Of a stretch of 64,000 nucleotides of DNA, positions 46,574-56,820 are shown in pieces. Source of the stretch: Dryocosmus kuriphilus (taxonomy: Eukaryota > Arthropoda > Insecta > Hymenoptera > Cynipidae). The notes under the pieces were generated by a model, which did no database searches, was not told the origin of the DNA, and saw only the letters and a program-made list of their open reading frames with translations. Position 1 is the stretch's first letter. Each line of letters starts with the position of its first letter. The stretch spans positions 200,632,161-200,696,160 of the forward strand of contig CM076192.1 of assembly GCA_038277395.1 (NCBI GenBank), read 5' to 3'. A program made the translations under genes and the position numbers.

Positions 46574-46903
46574 ATGGACAATGAATGGCGGTAATTGGAG
46601 TCACAAAATGAAGAAGAAAAAGATGAGTTTGATCAACATGATAATTCACAATCCATGACAATCAATAATGATGCTGACGATGATGGTAACAATAATGATG
46701 ATGATGATGATGAAAATGGTGTTGAAAATGACTTTGCCTCTGAATATATAGAAGCAAAATTTTTACATTACTGTGGAGATCCTAATATATTGGTAGATCA
46801 TTTGCGCTCACCTTTACAATCCCAATTAACTAGAAACAGAAATAAGTCGCTTAAAATAATTGCAACAATTAATGAACTAAGAGAGGCGGGCGCTATTGGA
46901 TGA
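46574..46903 (+). pseudogene. Polinton-type conserved protein, C-terminal fragment
   Basis: ATG at 46574, an in-frame TAA at 46592, then ~102 open codons: a Gln/Glu/Asp-rich low-complexity stretch followed by YCGDPNILVDHLRSPL and INELREAGAIG. This C-terminal pattern (DPN-LVD-L ... EELREAG-I) is the same as in the gene at 56290-56820 next to the packaging ATPase, so this is a second, diverged copy of that Polinton gene tail. A further weaker copy of the end lies near 47725-47755. Confidence 0.55.
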
Positions 46904-48520
46904 TAATATTCTTATTAATTGGTGTAAAAACTTTAGAAACTGCTGGTTCAATATTTCTAATAGTTGAAATAATATTTAAATTATTGAATTGAATATTTTC
47001 TGTAGTTATAACATAGGAATCATACATCAAATGTTATATGTAGTTCTATACATTTATTATATTGCAATAAATTAAATAAATCTCATTTTCAAACTTTAAG
47101 TGTGTTTCTTCTTCACATCGCTCACCTGAATTAATTTTATTTAGTGCAAGAGAAGATCAGCTCATCCTTTAAAGCTCTAACATAGGATTAAGGTGTGTAA
47201 TAATTGAATCCAACATTTTTCAGTATCTGCGTGTTTCAACTACAAAGAGGATCCTCCCCAACCATCCCCAAATCACCCCCTCTTCCTAATATATCTTGAT
47301 AATTAAGTAAGGTTAATTTCAGTTTTAATATCACTGAAAAAATTCTTATACCTGTGTGGAAAGCATCAATCATTTTATCTAATTACTATAGGAATCAAGA
47401 GCACAAATCTGTTCATTATCATCTAGTTTGCCTTTTTGTCTCTTGAAATAGAATTATTTTAACCAAAGTACAATGTTGAACTAAGAAAAATATTTTTTCA
47501 TTGGCAATGATCGATTTTCATATCTTCAATACTTCACTAATCATGTTATTATTGTAAGGTTTCATTTAAATGAATTGGATTTTGAACATATTAGTCTACT
47601 GTGTTAAAGATTATTTCAAAGTTTCTTACAGTGGATTATATCTATGTAGCTGATTCATTTGGTAGATACATACATTACGGTTACCTGAAATAGAAATCAT
47701 GCATTGAAATAATTTCAATTTCAATGAAATAAGAGAGGCTAGCGTTGTTAAATAAGATTTTTATTAGCTGATTCTTTAACAACGTAAAAGTTAATTTATA
47801 AATTATAGTAGTAGAATTAATACATGTAATATATGTGCTGGAAATTTTTCCTCGCTAATTTATAAAATCTGATAAAATAGACCCAGCAGGGTACTAATTA
47901 TTCAAGGTCATTCTATTTATCTACAGTATATAGTTTTTTAATAATTAAAATTCAATTTGATCTTTCAACATGATAAGTACTTATTTATGATATATACAAT
48001 TAATCTTAATTTCTTTTAACCAAGGTCGTTTTGGTTATTATAACAGAGAAAATGTAACAGAATCATTTTAGTTTTAGAGTTTTCTATAACAGATTGTCTA
48101 AGGCTTGTAATCACTGAATGCAAATTTTGAGCATTTTATTTAACTACAACCTACTCCTCCTCCTCCTCGGTATACATAAACAAGTTTTCAGATAGCTCTT
48201 GCATCCAGATTGGAGAACAGAATTATTTATATTAAAATCAAATAAGAAATATTGAATCAGTTACTTAGAAGCACTTTCAGAAGTCAAACTTTTCACTATT
48301 TATCTGACGGAAGAAAGTCATAAAGGCTGGGAAATAAGCCGTTTGCAAATAGGTTAGGAGTAGTAGGGCTAGGCTAGTTCTGGACCACTTACCATCCGAG
48401 CAAGTTTCATGCCCATGCTAAATTTCCCTCATTCAGTAATGCTACGTAGTTCCAGCTTCCACCACTAGACGGCGCAACTTACTGTCGGTAATGCAGATTC
48501 CTAATGGAAAACTGGTGGCG
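46904..48520. other. AT-rich DNA with a diverged ~870-bp tandem duplication
   Basis: Text near 46875-47290 (AAGAGAGGC, GTGTAATAATTGAATCC, CAACTACAAAG) recurs near 47730-48180 (AAGAGAGGC, TTGTAATCACTGAATGC, AACTACAACC) in the same order. No intact gene. Confidence 0.4.
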
Positions 48521-48589
48521 CCAAATTTAAAACCTTTTTAAATAAAATAAATCAAATAAATCAAATAAGTAAAGCAAATAAAATAAATA

Positions 48590-49366
48590 AAACGAACAAA
48601 ATACATAAAATAAATAAAATAAATAAAATAAATAAAATAAATAAAATAAATAAAATAAATAAAATAAATAAAATAAATAAAATAAATAAAATAAATAAAA
48701 TAAATAAAATAAATAAAATAAATAAAATAAATAAAATAAATAAAATAAATAAAATAAATAAAATAAATAAAATAAATAAAATAAATAAAATAAATAAAAT
48801 AAATAAAATAAATAAAATAAATAAAATAAATAAAATAAATAAAATAAATAAAATAAATAAAATAAATAAAATAAATAAAATAAATAAAATAAATAAAATA
48901 AATAAAATAAATAAATAAAATAAAATAAAATAAATAAAAAAATAAATAAAATAAATAAAATAAATAAAATAAATAAAATAAATAAAATAAATAAAATAAA
49001 TAAAATAAATAAAATAAATAAAATAAATAAAATAAATAAAATAAATAAAATAAATAAAATAAATAAAATAAATAAAATAAATAAAATAAATAAAATAAAT
49101 AAAATAAAAAAAATAAATAAAATAAATAAAATAAATAAAATAAATAAAATAAATAAAATAAATAAAATAAATAAAATAAATAAAATAAATAAAATAAATA
49201 AAATAAATAAAATAAATAAAATAAATAAAATAAATAAAATAAATAAAATAAATGAAATAAATAAAATAAATGAAATAAATAAAATAAATAAAATAAATAA
49301 AATAAATAAAATAAACAAAATAAATGAAATAAATAAAATAAATAAAATAAATAAATAAAATAAATA
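48590..49366. repeat. 9-bp minisatellite (ATAAAATAA)n, ~85 copies
   Basis: Nearly perfect 9-bp tandem repeat over ~775 bp, with a phase slip near 48910-48950 and another near 49105. The long minus-strand Phe-Ile-Leu frame it creates is an artefact of the 9-bp period. Looser AAAATAAAAT text continues at 49587-49765. Confidence 0.97.
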
Positions 49367-49395
49367 GTGTCAGTAAGTCAGTGAAAACTAACTGT

Positions 49396-49462
49396 GGTCA
49401 GGGGAATTGAACCCTTGACCTTCGACTTGAAGGCTCGACGTACTAACCACTACGTCAACCAA
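49396..49462 (-). tRNA. tRNA-like sequence (pseudogene or SINE head)
   Basis: On minus, GTAGTGGTTAGTACGTCGAG resembles box A and GGGTTCAATTCCCC resembles box B/T-arm, with a TCGA/TCGA anticodon-arm-like palindrome between. The acceptor stem does not close well. It directly adjoins the 9-bp minisatellite, so a tRNA-derived SINE with an expanded tail is likely. Confidence 0.45.
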
Positions 49463-50244
49463 GGAATTGGTGATGAGTTACATACAGTCAATTCATCACC
49501 TTACTCCGTCACCGCTATCAATCAAGTCAGTCTTCCGAGTGGTGGAAAGGGGGAAGTCATGTGACGCATACCACGTAACGCGTTACAGAATAAAATGAAT
49601 AAAATAAATGAAAGAAAATAAAATATAAAGTAGTAGACATAAAATAAAATAAAAAGCATGAAAATGAAAAAAATCAAAATGAAACAAAATAGAACCAAGC
49701 AAAATAAAATAAAACGAAACAAAATAAAGTAAATAAAATAAAATATAATGGAATAAATGAAGTAGATGAAGGTGTGTAAGGCTCTCGCACGTAGGCGACG
49801 TAGGTGCACGAGTCATGCCTAGAAATCGAAAACAACTCCTTATTTGGTAACATAATTACTACTTGAGCACCAGTGAGGATTATGAAATTCTATTTTAAAA
49901 CTTGCTTGAGCTCAGAGCCTATAAATCTATTTTGACAGTATTTGAACTCTCTCTCTCGCTGTAAGTGGAACTAAAATTCTGGTTTATGATGCGTTACTTA
50001 GACTTAAAAACCTTATGTGTGGGTCTCACACATATAAGTGAAGATGTGTATCTTCATGCTTGTATCAATATAAAAACCCATGCAGAGTTGTACTTGATCA
50101 GATTAAATTTTTTCTTTGAACGAGAAAATCTTGCACTTAATCTTAATTTAGTTTACCAATAAATCCTCTTTATATACATTTTCTTATATTCTCACTCCGA
50201 CTATTCGCGCGCTTTATCATGTCAGCAAACAGCGCCACTAGTGT

Positions 50245-50280
50245 CTGCGCGTGGGAGTCCGTTTGCGCACTCCCACGTAA
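50245..50280. other. Short perfect hairpin
   Basis: CGTGGGAGT ... ACTCCCACG around a ~10-nt loop. No gene link. Confidence 0.5.
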
Positions 50281-50411
50281 GGTCCTCCTCTAAGTGAGGA
50301 AGCGAATCCTCGGGTAATATTTCTCAGTTTGTGGGTAGTTAAAGGTGAATTAAAATTAATCTATTGTAAAACGAAATAATAAATCTCGTATTAGCTCTTT
50401 CACAAAGTTCT

Positions 50412-50729
50412 TTATCCTTCTGTAACATAATTGAACTCAACATTATTGTAAACTCCACCTAGGTACTTCACTCGCAGCTTCTTCGAGAAGACGGCCTCTT
50501 GCATCTTTTTGAATCTTGTAGTATATCCATCGAAAACCTTTAAGAGCCTTCCTGGCAGAAATACGGCGAAACACTTCTCCAGTTCTGCTACAATCCTAGC
50601 ACCATATTTCGTCCAGACTCTGCAGATGTTTGCCAGAGAATACGTCTCACTAACAGTCAACTCAAACATCGGCTTCCTCGTAAGGAAGCTCCCCATACGA
50701 CCAATCGAATTAAGTTGCGCTAGATCCAT
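50412..50729 (-). CDS. Conserved small Polinton-associated protein
   Basis: About 105 residues from the ATG at 50729 (MDLAQLNSIGRMGSFLTRKP). Features include ICRVWTKYGARIVAELE and FAVFLPGRLLKVFDGY, then a basic/aromatic end YLGGVYNNVEFNYV. The spacing of a TKYG-ARIVAEL strand pair and an FLP-R block suggests a small beta-barrel (OB-like, possibly single-strand DNA binding), but that is a guess. Similar short proteins recur in insect genomes near Polinton-like genes. The frame is intact, unlike most neighbours. A TTTAAAAG lies at 50850, ~120 bp upstream. Confidence 0.5.
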   Translation of the reverse strand: MDLAQLNSIGRMGSFLTRKPMFELTVSETYSLANICRVWTKYGARIVAELEKCFAVFLPGRLLKVFDGYTTRFKKMQEAVFSKKLRVKYLGGVYNNVEFNYVTEG

Positions 50730-51239
50730 TTTGCTGTCCTTGGAGAGGAATAATTGTAACAATGTTCTGATGGTGAGTCGTTGAACATGCTGGTGATGCT
50801 TCTGCAAGTCTCAAATATACTAGAATGAAGAAATTGCTTCGGAGACCCTACTTTTAAAGGGTGATACTCCCACCCATCTCAAACTCAGATTCCCCGACCT
50901 AACTCGACCTCCACTTCGGCACATAACCTAAACTAATTAATTAACAGGATAGGTGTTTTAGACATAAAATTCTCATATTTATTCAATGAAGCTAATTTAA
51001 AAATTAAATGTAAAGTCGAACTTAATTCATCTTAAAATTAATTTAATATTATTATTTAAAAGTAATGAATTTCAATTTATTATTTAATAGCAGAGGTATT
51101 TTAGACATAAAATTCTCACACCCATTCAGTTAAAATAATACTTATTCATAAAATCTTAAGCAAATTTTTACAAAATGTAGTCTAAATTATTACAAAAATC
51201 TTTTAATATGTAGTTAGTATCTACTTATTTTTGAGGACC

Positions 51240-51631
51240 ATCATATTCTGTACTGCACAGTGCTCGTCTGAAAAGTGTGGTGATTACGTGAACTGGTAGA
51301 TTCCTTGTTCATTTGCTTCAGTGGAGGGCAGTCAAGCTCATCCAATTCTTGAATGTTGAATTGTGCGAGCACCTGCTAATGTTCCGTTAAGTATGGTTCT
51401 AGCTTCTTCATAAGGTGTATCTCCAGTATTCGTCTCAATTTCATGGTAATTGTACATAGGCCATAGATCTTCACTCTAATATCTTCCCGAAAGTGAATTC
51501 CAACTGCAGGGCGGTTCGAGGAGGAACACTGGTGGTTGAGCATCTTCCTGGAGAGGTAGTATGACCAACTCCTTGAAAACAAGTTCCTTGTAGGATCGCT
51601 TGAAGCCTTGGATGTCTGCGATGAACTCCAT
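51240..51631 (-). pseudogene. Conserved insect repeat protein (MEFIADIQGF type), frameshifted
   Basis: ATG at 51631 gives MEFIADIQGFKRSYKELVFK and LQEDAQPPVFLLEPP, then the frame is lost near 51490. In another frame NYHEIETNTGDTPYEEART and ILNGTLAGART are recognisable to about 51350. The start and the NYH-E-E-G block are the hallmarks of a family widespread in insect genomes and in Polinton-like elements; function unknown (a nuclease-like fold is possible). A TATAAAAG box lies 36 bp upstream (51667-51674). Confidence 0.55.
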
Positions 51632-51666
51632 CTTGACAAGAACTCATCTTTTTCTGCCAGAGGCCA

Positions 51667-51674
51667 CTTTTATA
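51667..51674 (-). promoter_or_regulatory. TATA box of the 51631 gene
   Basis: TATAAAAG on minus, 36 bp upstream of the ATG. Similar boxes precede the 55169 gene (TATAAATA, 55194-55201) and, on plus, the 55973 gene (TATAAATA, 55912-55919), so each Polinton gene seems to have had its own TATA promoter. Confidence 0.5.
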
Positions 51675-51732
51675 CTCTATATGAACACTCCCCACTCCTC
51701 GATATCACCTCCACTACCTTACTTTACTTTCT

Positions 51733-52853
51733 TTACTCCACCACTTGTTTCTGATACTGAACAACAATTAGGCAATATGTAACTGTGTTAGAGGGAAAGT
51801 TGTCGCTGAATTCAAATTCTAAACGAACATCCACTGGTGTCTGTTTCAGAAACTTGTTTTGTTTAGAACAATGAATAACAATGAGTGTGGCATATTGCTT
51901 AAAAAGACTCTTGCTTACCAGAGGTTCGGCATCTGTGCCAAAGTATGAAGCTTGAAAATTAGCATATATCTCAAATAATAATGCAAGTTGATTTTGATCA
52001 AAGTTTAAATTTAAATTACCATACTGATAATATTGGGAATTCAAAAACAGTTTAACATTTGTAACGTTACAGTAGTCAAAGTAATTAGCATATTTCTTTC
52101 GCTGATCTTTTCGACCTGTTTCAAATCCTAGTATGACATAACTAGGTTTCTCTAACTGCGTCGAAGTCTCTACTTGCCATAGATTTTTTTGAGCTGCTGG
52201 AACTAGGGGATATTCATACATTTCCCTAGACCGAAACCTTATTGGTATAAGTGGTTCTCTCGCAGTATACGTCAGCAGCTCAATTCTTTCACGATCAGCT
52301 GGTAAAACATAGGGAACCATTCACTCAACTTTTTGCAATAGAATTCTGAATTCTTCAGGATCTCCTTTTGTAGGTTGAATAATAGCAATCAAGCCTGTGT
52401 GTGATCTTATCATTATAAGTTCATGTTAAGCATTTCCAAGTAGGTTTTGATAATATTCAGCATATCCTAGGGTCATGCAGAGTGGTATAGTTACGTCAAA
52501 GTATTCACCCTCATTTGCCATTCTTGCATTTAGATCTAAATCGTGCCAGCCTGAATTCTCAGCAGAATGAAGCTGATTGTGAGTTAGAGAAATCTAATTC
52601 TTTATGTTAGTGGTATGACCAGCACTTTTACATCAGCAACTGTAGTTCCATCAGCCTGAACCAGTCTTCCAAATATATGTAATGAACTTTTACTTGTAAG
52701 GATGCATGGATCCTCACGTTGAACTGCAATTCGAATCTCATCACAGTTGTTAAATGATGACAAAGCATAGGGTTGATGAGCATAAACTTCATAGTGTGCT
52801 ACAGATTCATCATAGCTAACTCGAGTTTCAATGTTGAGTATTTCTTCCCCCAT
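51733..52853 (-). pseudogene. Polinton/adintovirus-like major capsid protein (double jelly roll), broken
   Basis: The N-terminal part is 52853-52602 (starting MGEEILNIETRVSYDESV), the C-terminal part 52320-51733 (containing REPLIPIRFRSREMYEYP, QLEKPSYVILGFETGRKD and FDYCNVTNVKLFLNSQYY). Between them short pieces in other frames (NLLGNA then a stop; ELIMIRSHTG) show the central region is largely deleted and frameshifted. The C-terminal block is a strong match in pattern to the hexon-like capsid proteins of Polintons/adintoviruses. The gene is well below the family's usual length and cannot encode a complete capsid protein. Confidence 0.75.
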
Positions 52854-52887
52854 TTTCGTAGCAACAACAAATCAGCAATATATTAAT

Positions 52888-53073
52888 TTATGGTCTTCTT
52901 CTTTTCTTCTTCTTCTTCTTTTCTCCTTGTAAAATTCTGAGAGCGTGTTGTTTTAGGAAGAGCACGTTGTGAGATGTTAGCCTCTTTCGAGCTGATTGAA
53001 GACTGATTGTCCTCTGAGATGGTGGCTTGCTTATATAACTTCCACCTACCTTGCGATTATAAACAGTACCCAT
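52888..53073 (-). CDS. Small basic Polinton protein
   Basis: 61 residues from an ATG that overlaps the stop of the upstream minor capsid frame (TGATG at 53071-53074). It contains LTSHNVLFLKQHALRIL and ends in a Lys/Arg run. Small basic proteins in this position next to the penton gene are typical of adintovirus-like elements; the Lys/Arg tail suggests nucleic-acid contact. Function not established. Frame intact. Confidence 0.45.
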   Translation of the reverse strand: MGTVYNRKVGGSYISKPPSQRTISLQSARKRLTSHNVLFLKQHALRILQGEKKKKKKRRRP

Positions 53074-53831
53074 CACGTCGACTTTACGTGTAATCGGATT
53101 GTTACAGTTTCTCCTCGAAAATTCACCAAGTTTCCGTCTTGATCAACAATGCGGAGTTGAATGTGATATATTTCCTTGACTGCGATCGGAACGTAAATGA
53201 TATGGGATGATACCTCAAAATCTTTTATCCTGGTGGAACGATCGTGAAGAATTCATGAATTGTATGAACTTTTTGATGAATAGTATATGCTCCAGTTGTA
53301 ATTTTGTATTCTACTCTGATAGCGTTAACTTTGAGAACGGTTACTGGGAAGTTTGATGTTCGAGTCCTATTAGCTTCGAGAACACGTAATGTGAATCCCA
53401 ACGTTTGACCAACAGAATCTTTCGGTTGGAAATTAGCTTGGCAGTTGCTCTTGATTTCACTACGCAACGTATTGTTGTTTCGTTTAATATATATTATAGT
53501 ACCATTAACTTCCAAATTCATTTGTATATAACTCTCAATCCCATTATTTGTGGCCTGTACTGTTACGTTAGAAAAGTCCCTATTTGCCAGAAACTTCTGT
53601 AAACACTTCCCAATATCTTCAATTTCATAACAAACAGGAGTTATGTTCACCACCTGATCTCCAATATAAAATTTATTGTACCTACATCAATATTAGGACC
53701 TGAGTTAGATGTAAGTAGTTCAAAAGACGAAGGGCATAATTTTCATTCAGCGAAATTTCTATTGCTGGAAAATATTCTGCCTCTATGACAGATGAGTTGC
53801 CTGAAACAGTAAGAGTGAACGATTCATCCAT
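53074..53831 (-). pseudogene. Polinton-like minor capsid (penton) protein, frameshifted
   Basis: ATG at 53831 gives MDESFTLTVSGNSSVIEAEY, a typical penton-type start. A shift near 53690 leads to the main frame (53653-53225: GKCLQKFLANRDFSNVTVQ ... IHEFFTIVPPG). A stop/shift at 53222 leads to the last frame with IVDQDGNLVNFRGE, ending at ~53074. These blocks are the standard end-to-end signature of the single-jelly-roll vertex protein of Polintons/adintoviruses. Two breaks make this copy inactive. Confidence 0.7.
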
Positions 53832-53841
53832 GATGATGTCT

Positions 53842-54270
53842 TTATGTGTACAGGTTCCTTACAAGCAATTGCTTACGCTTATATAGAGTATACTTGCTCT
53901 TTACTTCAAGTTGTCCACATAGAAATTTAAGACATAAATAACCACACTGAAATGTATGATAACCTTGATATCTGACGTGATTGTATTTTATGAAGTTACC
54001 AGCTACTAGGTAATTGACCAGTACAGGTGGTGGTTGGAAGTTACCGAAACAGTCAAAGTATAATATTTCATTACTATTTTCCATAAATGCAAACCAATAT
54101 GTGCCCTGAACATCTTTGTCATCAAGGTAGATACTGGTAAATTCCTTTTTATGAGGTCTTCTAAGAAGTAATTCATTTCGCATAAAGACTCCATAAAAAT
54201 AGGAAATCCTCGAAGCTTTAGAAGAACTGAGTAGATCAAAATCTGGTAATGTGCGGTGTGGTAGCTTCAC
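53842..54270 (-). pseudogene. Adenain-like cysteine protease domain, catalytic His changed
   Basis: Frame of ~142 codons with KLPHRTLPDFDLL, ISYFYGVFMRNELL, VQGTYWFAFMENS, LYFDCFGNFQPPP and FQCGYLCLKFL. This is the adenovirus-protease-like (Ulp1-fold) maturation protease of Polintons. The Cys block is present, and an Asp lies in FDCFG, but the site that normally reads GT-His-W reads GTYW, so the catalytic His appears lost. The frame has no proper ATG start; it continues from the pX-like frame above with a one-base shift at 54267-54270, so both were probably one gene. Confidence 0.72.
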
Positions 54271-54638
54271 TGCAACTTCTTCTTCTTGTCGGATATAAAT
54301 TTTCTGACTATCAAGCTATGGCCTTGAGCATAGGGATTGGCGTGGAGTCCCAGTCCTTGTTGATAGGGTTTCTGGTGCATGCCCTTTACATGAGCTATTA
54401 CTTCCATCACTTTATCATGACGTCCAGTCTCTTGAGTTTGCTTTTTGGCTGCACTAGTATCATTGTCAGCCTTTTCTATACCAGCTGCTCCAGCGGCAAG
54501 TGCTGCAAGTGCGCTGATTCCAGCGAAAGATGGCATAAGTGGTAAAACACCATCAACTTTTAAAGGTATAGGTAGAATACGATATTCTCCTACCTGATGT
54601 CTACCTCCTGCTCTTCGTCTAGCCTTACGAGCACCCTA
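54267..54638 (-). pseudogene. pX/core-like segment (Ala/Gly-rich, basic)
   Basis: The frame continues in phase from the PLA2-like segment across a TAG at 54636-54638. GARKARRRAGG and RILPIPLKVDGVLPL resemble the adenovirus pX/mu core peptide pattern, followed by FAGISALAALAAGAAGIEKA, an amphipathic Ala/Gly stretch, then MHQKPYQQGLGLHANPY. In adintoviruses a pX-like protein sits at this place. Likely role: DNA condensation or membrane interaction in the virion; inference only. Confidence 0.55.
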
Positions 54639-55169
54639 TATAGCAGCTCTAATGGCAACTTGAGCGCCATTACCTGGGATTATAGATTTTTTAGCAACAT
54701 CTACAATCTTCCTCCACGTTACTCGTTCTTTAGATTTTCTTTTCTCAGAGAAGAAATTCTTCTTCTTCTTCTTCTTTAAACCCATACCGAGTTTTGTTTT
54801 ACAATTCATGACGTTAGTTATAGCTAATGCAGCTGCTTTTTCACCAAAACTAGAATCTTTAGAAAAAATACGTTGCCACGCTTTGTCAACTAATGTTCTA
54901 TCAGCAGTGTTTCTCACTTCAATATTCTCACTGTCTTTTCAGTAATCAATATCGTGCTCTTTGCAAGCAGCGTCCAGTAGATTTATAACTGAATCACCTC
55001 GTTCTAATCGTTTGGACAACTTTAAACCAGTTCCACAGTGCTGATAACCTGGTAAATATAATTCGAAGGATAACTTGTTGATAATTCTATTAACTATACC
55101 CTTACCTTTCTTAGATTTGTCTCTACCATATATGAGCATTCCGCGCACGACGAAGGTTGTTATGTGCAT
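54639..55169 (-). pseudogene. Phospholipase A2-like capsid-associated domain, with stop
   Basis: 55169-54939 contains LPGYQHCGTGLKLSKRLERG and LDAACKEHDIDY: a calcium-loop-like Tyr..CG-G and a His-Asp dyad, as in parvovirus VP1-type PLA2 domains found also in insect Polinton-like elements. An in-frame TGA at 54939-54941 interrupts it; the same frame goes on with NTADRTLVDKAWQRIF, GEKAAALAITNVMNCKTKLG and a poly-Lys stretch to the TAG at 54636. Likely ATG at 55139 or 55169; TATAAATA at 55194-55201. The PLA2-like, pX-like and protease segments are consecutive in one orientation and were perhaps one fused ORF. Confidence 0.65.
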
Positions 55170-55309
55170 GACTGGATGTCTGTATAAGCCCTGTATTTAT
55201 ATCCCTCACGGCAGTCAATATCAACATGTGGTTCGAGAGACAACCAATCAAACTTCCGGTTGCAAATACCGACATCCTCGTTCAGCCTGAGCAGGGGATG
55301 TAAAACATT

Positions 55310-55868
55310 ATGTTAATCTGCTGTCAGATAGCATTCGTGCAGATTTTTGTAGACCATCCAATTGTGGTAAAACAAATACCCTTCTTTCTTTAATTATACA
55401 TCAAAATGGTCTCAGACTTGAAAATATTTACCTTTACTCAAAATTTCTCCAACAGCCCAAGTATAAATACTTGGACAAAGTATTGCATAATGTAGGTGGC
55501 GTAAAGTTCTTTCCAGTCTGTGAACATGAACAGGTAGTTTCACCTAATGAAGCTAAACCCTCTCTCTCTTTATTTTTGATGACATTGCCTGTGAGAAACA
55601 GGAGAATGTTAGAGCCTTCTTTTACATGGTTAGACATGCTAGCGTTGATTGTTTCTACTTGCGTCAGACCTATGCTCGTATTCTTAAAGATTTAGTGAAG
55701 GATAATGTCAATTTGTTGGTCCTCTTTCGGCAACATGAGACGAATTTCAAATAAGTTTATAAAGATCATGTGAATACTGATATGACATACACTCAGTTTC
55801 GAGATATAAGCTCAGGATGCTGGAATAAAGGAAAATATGGATCTGCCGTTATTAGGATAGTAATTTAA
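55310..55868 (+). pseudogene. Polinton packaging ATPase (FtsK/HerA, A32-like), frameshifted
   Basis: Plus-strand frame with FCRPSNCGKTNTLLSLI (Walker A; the first Gly of the usual GPSNCGKTN is Arg), YSKFLQQPKYKYL, then after a shift near 55560-55575 a Walker B region (IFDDIACEKQENVRAFFY) and the sensor-type DCFYLRQTYARI. A stop occurs near 55752 and remnants run to ~55868. The motif set identifies the DNA-packaging ATPase of Polintons/adintoviruses. Short 5' end and several breaks; inactive. It is divergent from the PLA2-like gene, the two starts ~150 bp apart. Confidence 0.75.
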
Positions 55869-55911
55869 ATAAGGGTAGGTATAGAAAAGGATATGACTGT
55901 TTTTATTGTCC

Positions 55912-55919
55912 TATAAATA
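55912..55919 (+). promoter_or_regulatory. TATA box of the 55973 gene
   Basis: TATAAATA, 54 bp upstream of the ATG at 55973, with good spacing for a short leader. Confidence 0.5.
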
Positions 55920-55972
55920 GGAGCGCTTGACTAAGATGAAATTATTATAATCTAAGACATCAAGGCATCAAC

Positions 55973-56251
55973 ATGTTCCAAAAAGAAAAATATGTACTCC
56001 AGGAAATAGCGAAAGCTAGCGATGTGATTCGATTGAAACAGCGTATGTTCAAGTTGCGTAAAGAAGCTACAGAAAAGATTTTGTGTGAGACTTTTAAACC
56101 TATGGTCGTAACTCTGCAAGAAATAGCAAACTGGACTGATATACTTGTTCAGAAAAATAATTTTATGGAAAACAAGTTAATGAAATATGAAATTTATAAA
56201 GAGGAAGGTGAGGATGAAAAAGAAAATGATACTCTTTCCCATTATCTGTAA
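55973..56251 (+). CDS. Small coiled-coil Polinton-associated protein
   Basis: 92 residues, intact: VLQEIAKASDVIRLKQRMFK, then FKPMVVTLQEIANWTD and an acidic tail. Predicted as helical/coiled-coil from heptad-like Leu/Ile spacing. Proteins with an initial helical repeat and an ETFKP-V block occur next to the ATPase in adintovirus-like elements. Possible role in virion assembly; not established. Confidence 0.5.
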   Translation: MFQKEKYVLQEIAKASDVIRLKQRMFKLRKEATEKILCETFKPMVVTLQEIANWTDILVQKNNFMENKLMKYEIYKEEGEDEKENDTLSHYL

Positions 56252-56289
56252 ATGGTTTATTGTTTACGAAGACATAGTAATTGATCATT

Positions 56290-56820
56290 CATGATTGGTG
56301 ATTCACCCATCAAGTTTGAGGGTGAATACATCAAAGGTGGGTTAAGAACTATTTGCAAAAAGTTTAGGTTTGTTCGAACTTTTGTTTAAACAATAACCTC
56401 AAGAATCTTACATAAGCCCAGAGGATCATAACAACTACAAAAAAATCCTTATTGCTACAAATGCACATGAGAAAATTTATAATTCATCGCAAGCTATTCG
56501 CACAAGCACTAGTCACATGTATACAAACTTTATTGCAAAACTTCCTCCACATAAACGATTATCAACAAGTGGAGGTTCATTGAAGGAGAAGAAAAGAAGG
56601 GTATTGCCTCAATTTATGATAGCAAAAAAAGATTCAAGACACGACTATATCTCCTGGGATGATATAAATGAACTAGTTGACCGACTTCGTCCACACACAG
56701 CATCTCAGGAAGCAGGAAGTCCAATTATGATAATGAAATATTGTCAATAATTGAAGAATTGCTAGAGGTGGAAATCATATACTTATAGAGTACAGCTATG
56801 AATGACGTCAGTATCAAAAT
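56290..56820 (+). pseudogene. Conserved Polinton protein (NELVDRL type), frameshifted
   Basis: Starts near 56290 (MIGDSPIKFEGEYIKGGL), frame lost near 56390, then SPEDHNNYKKILIATNAHE and YTNFIAKLPPHKR, VLPQFMIAKKDSRHDYISWD and NELVDRL; a second shift near 56703 moves IIEELLEVEIIY to another frame. The C-terminal block matches the fragment at 46574-46903. Function unknown; always found with Polinton capsid/ATPase genes in my recollection of such loci. Confidence 0.55.

Noticed and set aside
48527..49318. 263-codon Phe-Ile-Leu/Phe-Tyr-Leu frame on minus
   Set aside because: Created entirely by the 9-bp minisatellite; no gene.
52888..53073. Treating the small basic frame as a mere low-complexity ORF
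   Set aside because: Kept as a gene because its ATG overlaps the penton stop and its LTSHN-LFLK block is not low complexity, but confidence is moderate.
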